39,474 nucleotides of DNA, from positions 35,577 to 75,050 of the forward strand of contig NAOQ01000281.1 of NCBI GenBank assembly GCA_002751075.1. The letters are read 5' to 3'. This DNA comes from Ichthyophonus hoferi. Lineage: Eukaryota > Opisthokonta > Ichthyosporea > Ichthyophonida > Ichthyophonidae. The notes below the pieces were generated by a model that was not told where the DNA came from, made no database searches, and worked only from the letters and a program-made list of their open reading frames with translations. The position numbers and the translations under genes were made by a program. Of the stretch, positions 34,388-39,474 are shown piece after piece (positions within the stretch are counted from its first letter, which is position 1; every line of letters starts with the position of its first letter).

Positions 34388-35480
34388 AAGTAGAGGCAAG
34401 AGCGTTCCTGTGACCTATATTCGTTTAGACTGAAGGAAATACCAAATTAAGTAGGGTTTAAACGTGTTCCTTTGCATACACGGCGTACAGATATGCTATG
34501 ACCTTTTTTTTTATGTAAGCTAGCAGGGCTTGTCTTAGGCAGGATGCCTGAGCAATGTGCTATCTGGACCCAAAACACAAGATCTGAAATGGCTTGTTAT
34601 AGATTGTAGGATCTCTGTCATTGGCTGATTCAATTTTGATAGATAATCTTGTATTGCACCACAAGATTGTACCAACTATTTTCCCATGCTACATGTGCAA
34701 TAATAATTGTTAATAATATTGAACGATTAGGACACAAAAATATTTAAAAAGAATACGAAAAGAATCTTAACATGATGACTACTTAGCTATAGGCTTGTGG
34801 CTCACTAAATGAACCAAGTTATTCCATTCAGAAGTGACTGTGGCATGGCATATGTTAAAAACTTATGACACTTGACCAAAATGTATGCTAAATGTTCTTG
34901 CTTGCTCTGGCTATGTTGCAGGCTCTGGCGTCTGGCGGCTGGCGGCTAAAGTGACATGTGGGTGTTGCCTAGTTGTTTTTACGTTACCTTGGTGTCACTT
35001 TGATGCTGGAAATGTTAGTAGTTCAAATGCAGATTTGAAGACAGTGAGTAGGTGTAATAAAATCGAGTCTCCACACGTAGAGGCCAGTGGATGGATATAG
35101 GATTGGGGTGAAATGTCTTCGGCATTTGTGGATCGTTGACTTGATATAATTGCCTGGCTTTGTGACCACGATAAACTCCTATATTTGTTTAGAAGGAGAG
35201 AGAAAACCGAATTAAGGGAGGTTTAACCGTATATGTCCCTTTACATACACGGAGTACAGATATGCTAAGACATATTTTTATCATTATACAAGTTAGTAGG
35301 ACTAGTCTTAGGCAGGATGCCTGAACAATGTGCTATCTGGACCCCATAGGATCTGAAATGGCCTATTATAGTTGCAGGATCTCTGCCATTGGCTGATAGA
35401 TCATCGTGGATTGCCGTAGTCGTATAACACCAAAAGATTGCACTAATTATTTTCCCAGGTTACTTATGTATTAATAATTG
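34388..35480 (+). repeat. Dispersed repeat with A-B-A structure, copy 2
   Basis: Same order and orientation as the copy at 5,230-6,345: A (about 34,392-34,690), B (about 34,690-35,165) and A' (about 35,168-35,470). A and A' share AGGCAGGATGCCTGA and ATGTGCTATCTGGACCC, more alike than the A blocks of copy 1. B shares GAGTCTCCACACGTAGAG and GTTCAAATGCAGATTT with copy 1 but lacks its A run. No protein is encoded. Confidence 0.75.
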
Positions 35481-35539
35481 CTAATAATATTAAATATTTA
35501 TAGAGCTCATTTGAGACCTGTTTATATACCTTACTGAAG

Positions 35540-36168
35540 TCAAGAAAAGATAAGATAGCGATAGAGTTGCATCATGAATAGGTTACTGTTAAAGGTAAAT
35601 TGCCTGGGGCCGCCGGTGGCTGTAGAACTCTCTGTTCTGACTTTAGTCAAAAACCTTGGAGCCTTTCCCCTAGGCCCTTTGTTTGTCTTGGATTGTTCCC
35701 CCCTCACGATTCTTTGTTTCCTTTGGATAATCAGAGTTTTCCGCCTTTGTAGGACTAAGGGCAACTCTTCCTCGCTAGAACTCGTGGGTACTTCAACTTT
35801 CTCTTTGATGGGCAAACGTCCCGACATCAAGGGATGTCGCCTGTAACTCTTGTCAAATAAATAACCGGCTAGAGGAGTCTCTAGTCTTAAATAAAATAAA
35901 TACTTAATCAAAAACTTTATTGTTTACACTGGGAACCGGTCCCTTTTGTTTAGTTTTGGTTTCCTTATGTACCTGTTCGATGCTAATAACCAAGATGCTA
36001 AGACCAAATGCTAAAACAAACCCAATTATAAGTATCCATATTAGCAATTCATCTTTCACGATAGGTCTAAGAGACCCACTAGAATTGTCTAAACTTGCTA
36101 CGATAACTAAACCCTATTGGCTTATGACACCTTATTTTCGGGCCGAGATTAAACCTACTTTTCGCTAG
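35540..36168 (-). other. Two adjacent weak open frames, one with a membrane segment
   Basis: On the minus strand, a frame at about 35,907-36,110 has one clear hydrophobic segment (LLIWILIIGFVLAFGLSILV) followed by a basic tail ending VNNKVFD. The next frame (35,540 to about 35,895) encodes a charged peptide with SSSEEELP and many Lys/Arg. They could be two exons of one membrane protein (a donor-like CAG|GTACAT follows the membrane segment), but the phases did not join convincingly. The family is unknown. Confidence 0.25.
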
Positions 36169-36731
36169 TGGTTCGCGATCTTGTAATCCATCGTAATCAT
36201 CATAACTAGATAACTAGTATATCCAAGATAGCTATTATTTCGATCTTAAGTTCTTGTTACCTTCTGAGAATGGTTTCTTACCTCTTAAAGAGGTTTGAAC
36301 TAGATGAACTACATATCAAAAAACCAAATAAATCTATAGCCTTAAATGGCTAATCCCTTAATGTGCGACATATTCCACATGGATAAAACTCTATCATACT
36401 GTGGCAGTTACAGATACCATACCACATTTCCTTATATACTACAAATAGCGCATTTTACAACAAGGTGGCGTTCATAATTTACAATAACGTCACTTCTAGG
36501 AACTTGCTACTTGTGGCACAGATGTTCATAGTAATGGACATGTTAAATTTAGACCAATAGTGTGGGGTCTTTCAGGAAGCTCATTGAAATCTCATTTATT
36601 AGTCTTAGCTGTAATATTTTGAACAACATCAGACAGGTCTTTTGTAATCAATCATTTGCATCATGATTAAAACCATTGATAAATACTAGCACAACTAACA
36701 CCTTTTATATTTACCAGAATTCTTAGCTAAG
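36169..36731. other. AT-rich sequence, nothing recognised
   Basis: No open frame, repeat or motif stands out between the weak frames and the copia element. Confidence 0.5.
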
Positions 36732-37134
36732 TGTTGTGTTGTGTTCAGTTAACTGCAATCTATAAACAGTTTATAATAGTAAAACCTCGTTGGCTGTGTC
36801 TTGAATTTAACATTATTAAATGTGTACTAGGTGTTGATGTACTATATAACAGTTGCTTCCAACACTTAGGCATGTTGATATAATAAACTAATTCCACCTT
36901 AATATAGTCCATATTTATGCACTAACAATATATAGTAGTACATAATATTGTGTTGTTTATATACCTAGGAGAAATCCATGAGAATTCATTAACTTCTCCA
37001 GAAAACTGTTTCTGAATATCATCGGATTAACACAATATTATAATGTATGATAGTCAATGGTCCAGACCTTGTGAATTTTATGATTTTTAATTTTGTAATC
37101 CTAATAGTTCCTTGCAGATGTTGTGTTGAACACA
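36732..37134 (-). mobile_element. Candidate 3' LTR of the copia element
   Basis: This ~403-bp segment starts TGTTGTGTTGTGTTCA and ends TTGTGTTGAACACA, so its ends are imperfect inverted repeats with the TG...CA form of LTRs. It lies immediately past the 3' end of the copia pol region in the element's direction. The partner LTR is outside the window, so the ends cannot be confirmed by comparison. Confidence 0.5.
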
Positions 37135-37139
37135 GTTGA

Positions 37140-37152
37140 GGGGGGGGGGGGG
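37140..37152. repeat. Poly-G run (13)
   Basis: Thirteen G residues lie between the candidate LTR and the pol remnant. This is either a homopolymer expansion or a sequencing or assembly artefact. Confidence 0.8.
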
Positions 37153-37159
37153 CAAAGAA

Positions 37160-39474
37160 GAGATATTAATAAAGTTGGAATCACCCTATTGGGGCCTTGG
37201 CACATTTGAAATTTGTATTGAAGATTACCTTCGTTAGGCAATTAGCAGCTATGAGCTCCATGGGATTAGAGAGAACCTTGACCTCCTTGTTGGCCACACA
37301 GTATAGGATGTACCAGTAGGATTATTTCATGTGTCATGCTCCTCTGAAAACACGACTCTTTTCAGAGAGTCAAATTGCGGACAGGTTGTCAAATTTCAGG
37401 GTGACACATCTGATGTTAATTCATAGACAGTCAAAATAAGGAAATGTATGAGATTTGCTGGCATGTGGTCAGCATGACAATATATTTACTCTCAGTGGCG
37501 GACAAGGTCATGACACTGCTTTTTTGAGAATCTCGTGATTGACCTCCCAGGTAGTTCAATAATTTAGCCTAAAGTGCTTCTGAATGTTCATAGATCAGCA
37601 GTGAATTCAATGTCAGAGAAGGCAGTGAGAATGAGAGGTGCCTTACAATAGATTATGCCCTCTTGAGCAGTAGTTCTAAGATCACTTGAGAAATGCATAA
37701 AAATTTCTGAAATGGCTTCTGCAGGCTCACCAGAATATTTGGTGAAGTAACTGACTGAAAATTAGCAGTTGGATCAGTTGGATTTGGCAATCCAGAGTAG
37801 GCAGTCTATCAAGCTTTGATAAACTGTGACATCATGGCTCTGATTGGTTGTTAATTCCAGCTGCTTCTTTGTCGTGTTATGAGAGGATGAGAGAGTAAGG
37901 TGAACAATCATTTTCATGGCCATAGGTCTTAATGAGTTTCCTTATGTAACTAACTTGGGAGTATTTAATGCACCTGTCATACTTTTGACTAATGTACCCA
38001 AGAAAGTCAGTGGGCACATCCTTTATTATTTTTTAGGAATCATTGGCTGAAGCTTTGACAAATGTCTCCTTTTTGGCTGGGTGCTTTGAAATTATGAGTA
38101 CATCACCCATGTAGCAATATAGGGTTAAGAATTGGCTGCTAGTATGTAATATATAAAGATAAGAGTCCCAATTGGCTGGGTACATTTTTGGGTAAATTTA
38201 TTTTAGGTGTTCACCATCTTTCATCATAGGGCGCTGTAACATGTAAATGGGCTTGCTTAATGGCACGTGTAAGTACATAGAGCAGACGTCAAGTTGTGAC
38301 AGGTCCTAATAAAAGGTACCAATAATGGCAAATAGGGTTCTGATGGTAGCAAAGGTTGTCATTAAAGATGAAATGTTAAAAAGAAGTCCTTATTATTGAC
38401 TTCCATGTTCTCCAAAGCATAGAAGTTAACTTTAAGTTTTGTAACATTGTTGTTAGAGTCCCATTTTCTGTGGAATACCCACAGAATGAATAATATTTGC
38501 GTCCTTAGGAATTTCATTGCATGGAATTAGATTCCAGGTGTGAAATTCGTTGATATATTGAATTTGGTATGCATAACTATAATCCATTGTGCTTTATCAT
38601 AAGGATGTATAGCCTACTTGTAGTTTCTGGAATCTGTAATGCCAGTATCGTTTCGAGTAGTCGTTGCAATAGGCATAGCTAAGATACTACTGGTTATTAT
38701 AGAGGGAATATGTTGCCCATGAGTTTTTCTACTTCATATGGTAGCTGGAGCATAGTGGTAATGGGCACTGGCTATGGCCTCAGCATCTGCCTCAGTGTGT
38801 TAGTTGGGACTCGCGTTTTTGTTAAGGGGAAAGAATTCTGAAGCAGGTGTAGAAAACTAAAGGATGGGTAGCTAGGCAGGTGTGATAATTAGTACCTGAG
38901 AGTTGAGAACTGACTCTCTTTTAAATAAATATTCCTGATTATCAGAAGTAGATTTGTCAAAGATTGTAGGTGGCATGGGGACAGTGTCATCATCATTGGT
39001 AGATAATGCAGTTTGTAGCACATGGTATATAAAAGGATTGCTTGGTTACGGTAATTGTGTTTTGGCAAACGGAAATACCTCCTCCAAGAAGATTCAGCTG
39101 CATCTGATGAAAGTTGGGTGAAGCTTCCAGTCAAGGACAATCTAGCCACTTATAATGTCAGAGTAGCCAAATAAACAGGCCTGGTGGCCACAAATAGCAA
39201 ACTTTAAAAACTTAGTTATTGGGTCTGTCTTGTGTGAAGTTTGCATCTGAAGGTGTATAGGATTTGACCTGTCCTGTGGATGTTTTCAATTTCTTCCAGT
39301 GTAGGTGGATTTTTGAGGTGTTTTTCACAATTGTTGGTTAGGCAGATCATGCAGACCTCCTTGATCTAGTCTTTGTGTTGAAGGGAAAGTATTTTCCCAT
39401 CTGTCATTTAAGTATAACTCATTTTTCCATATTTATATTATGTATATCATAGATTTTACCACCTATTAGTATTA
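37160..39474 (-). mobile_element. Decayed Ty1/copia retrotransposon (pol remnant), cut by window edge
   Basis: Read on the minus strand the order is: the end of integrase and linker (about 39,000-39,474), reverse transcriptase (about 38,050-38,620; QLDV and downstream YM-QRP landmarks), and RNase H to the pol end (about 37,170-37,900). The order and landmarks are those of Ty1/copia pol. The element is clearly broken, with breaks spread through the whole region (of the order of a dozen or more), so it is an old fossil. Gag, most of integrase and the 5' LTR lie outside the window. Confidence 0.75.

Overview
The window comes from a nuclear eukaryotic genome. It is AT-rich, its genes are split by GT-AG introns of about 70 to 1,150 bp, and minisatellites and microsatellites are common. 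It carries a complete-looking selenocysteine synthase gene (SEPSECS), so the organism probably makes selenoproteins. That argues against land plants and most fungi and fits an animal or another holozoan, an amoebozoan or an early-diverging fungus. The sequence alone does not settle which.

Layout. (a) 1-2,349, plus strand: the 3' part of an unrecognised gene in five exons whose phases all join. (b) 2,350-9,344: AT-rich sequence without a convincing gene, holding one copy of a dispersed repeat with A-B-A structure (5,230-6,345). (c) 9,345-14,111, minus strand: a four-exon gene for an ~857-residue protein with a WRN/RNase D-like DEDD exonuclease fold in which the catalytic acidic residues appear to be gone. 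(d) 14,112-15,347: a head-to-head spacer with a CATA microsatellite. (e) 15,348-18,644, plus strand: COQ9, eight exons resolved, first exon not found. (f) 21,027-27,265, minus strand: SEPSECS, fifteen exons resolved with every phase consistent. (g) 28,338-29,686: a ~700-bp tandem duplication. (h) 29,746-30,600, minus strand: GCLM, the glutamate-cysteine ligase modifier subunit, with an uninterrupted coding sequence. (i) 30,601-36,731: repeats (a ~430-bp tandem pair, a ~125-bp tandem pair, the second A-B-A copy) and two weak open frames. (j) 36,732-39,474: a decayed Ty1/copia retrotransposon on the minus strand, cut by the window edge.

Three of the five genes concern redox biology or mitochondrial cofactors: ubiquinone (COQ9), selenoprotein synthesis (SEPSECS) and glutathione synthesis (GCLM). 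SEPSECS and GCLM are neighbours on the same strand. Nothing in the sequence shows shared regulation, so this may be chance.

The most unusual signals are at splice sites. The 3' splice site of SEPSECS exon 7 lies in a perfect-period 42-bp repeat, so branch point and acceptor are present four times in a row. The acceptor of SEPSECS exon 5 sits inside a five-run G-quadruplex motif instead of a pyrimidine tract. Several COQ9 acceptors are also G-rich. The apparently dead exonuclease is the other leading observation. All gene models were built by hand from the sequence and family knowledge, without database searches.
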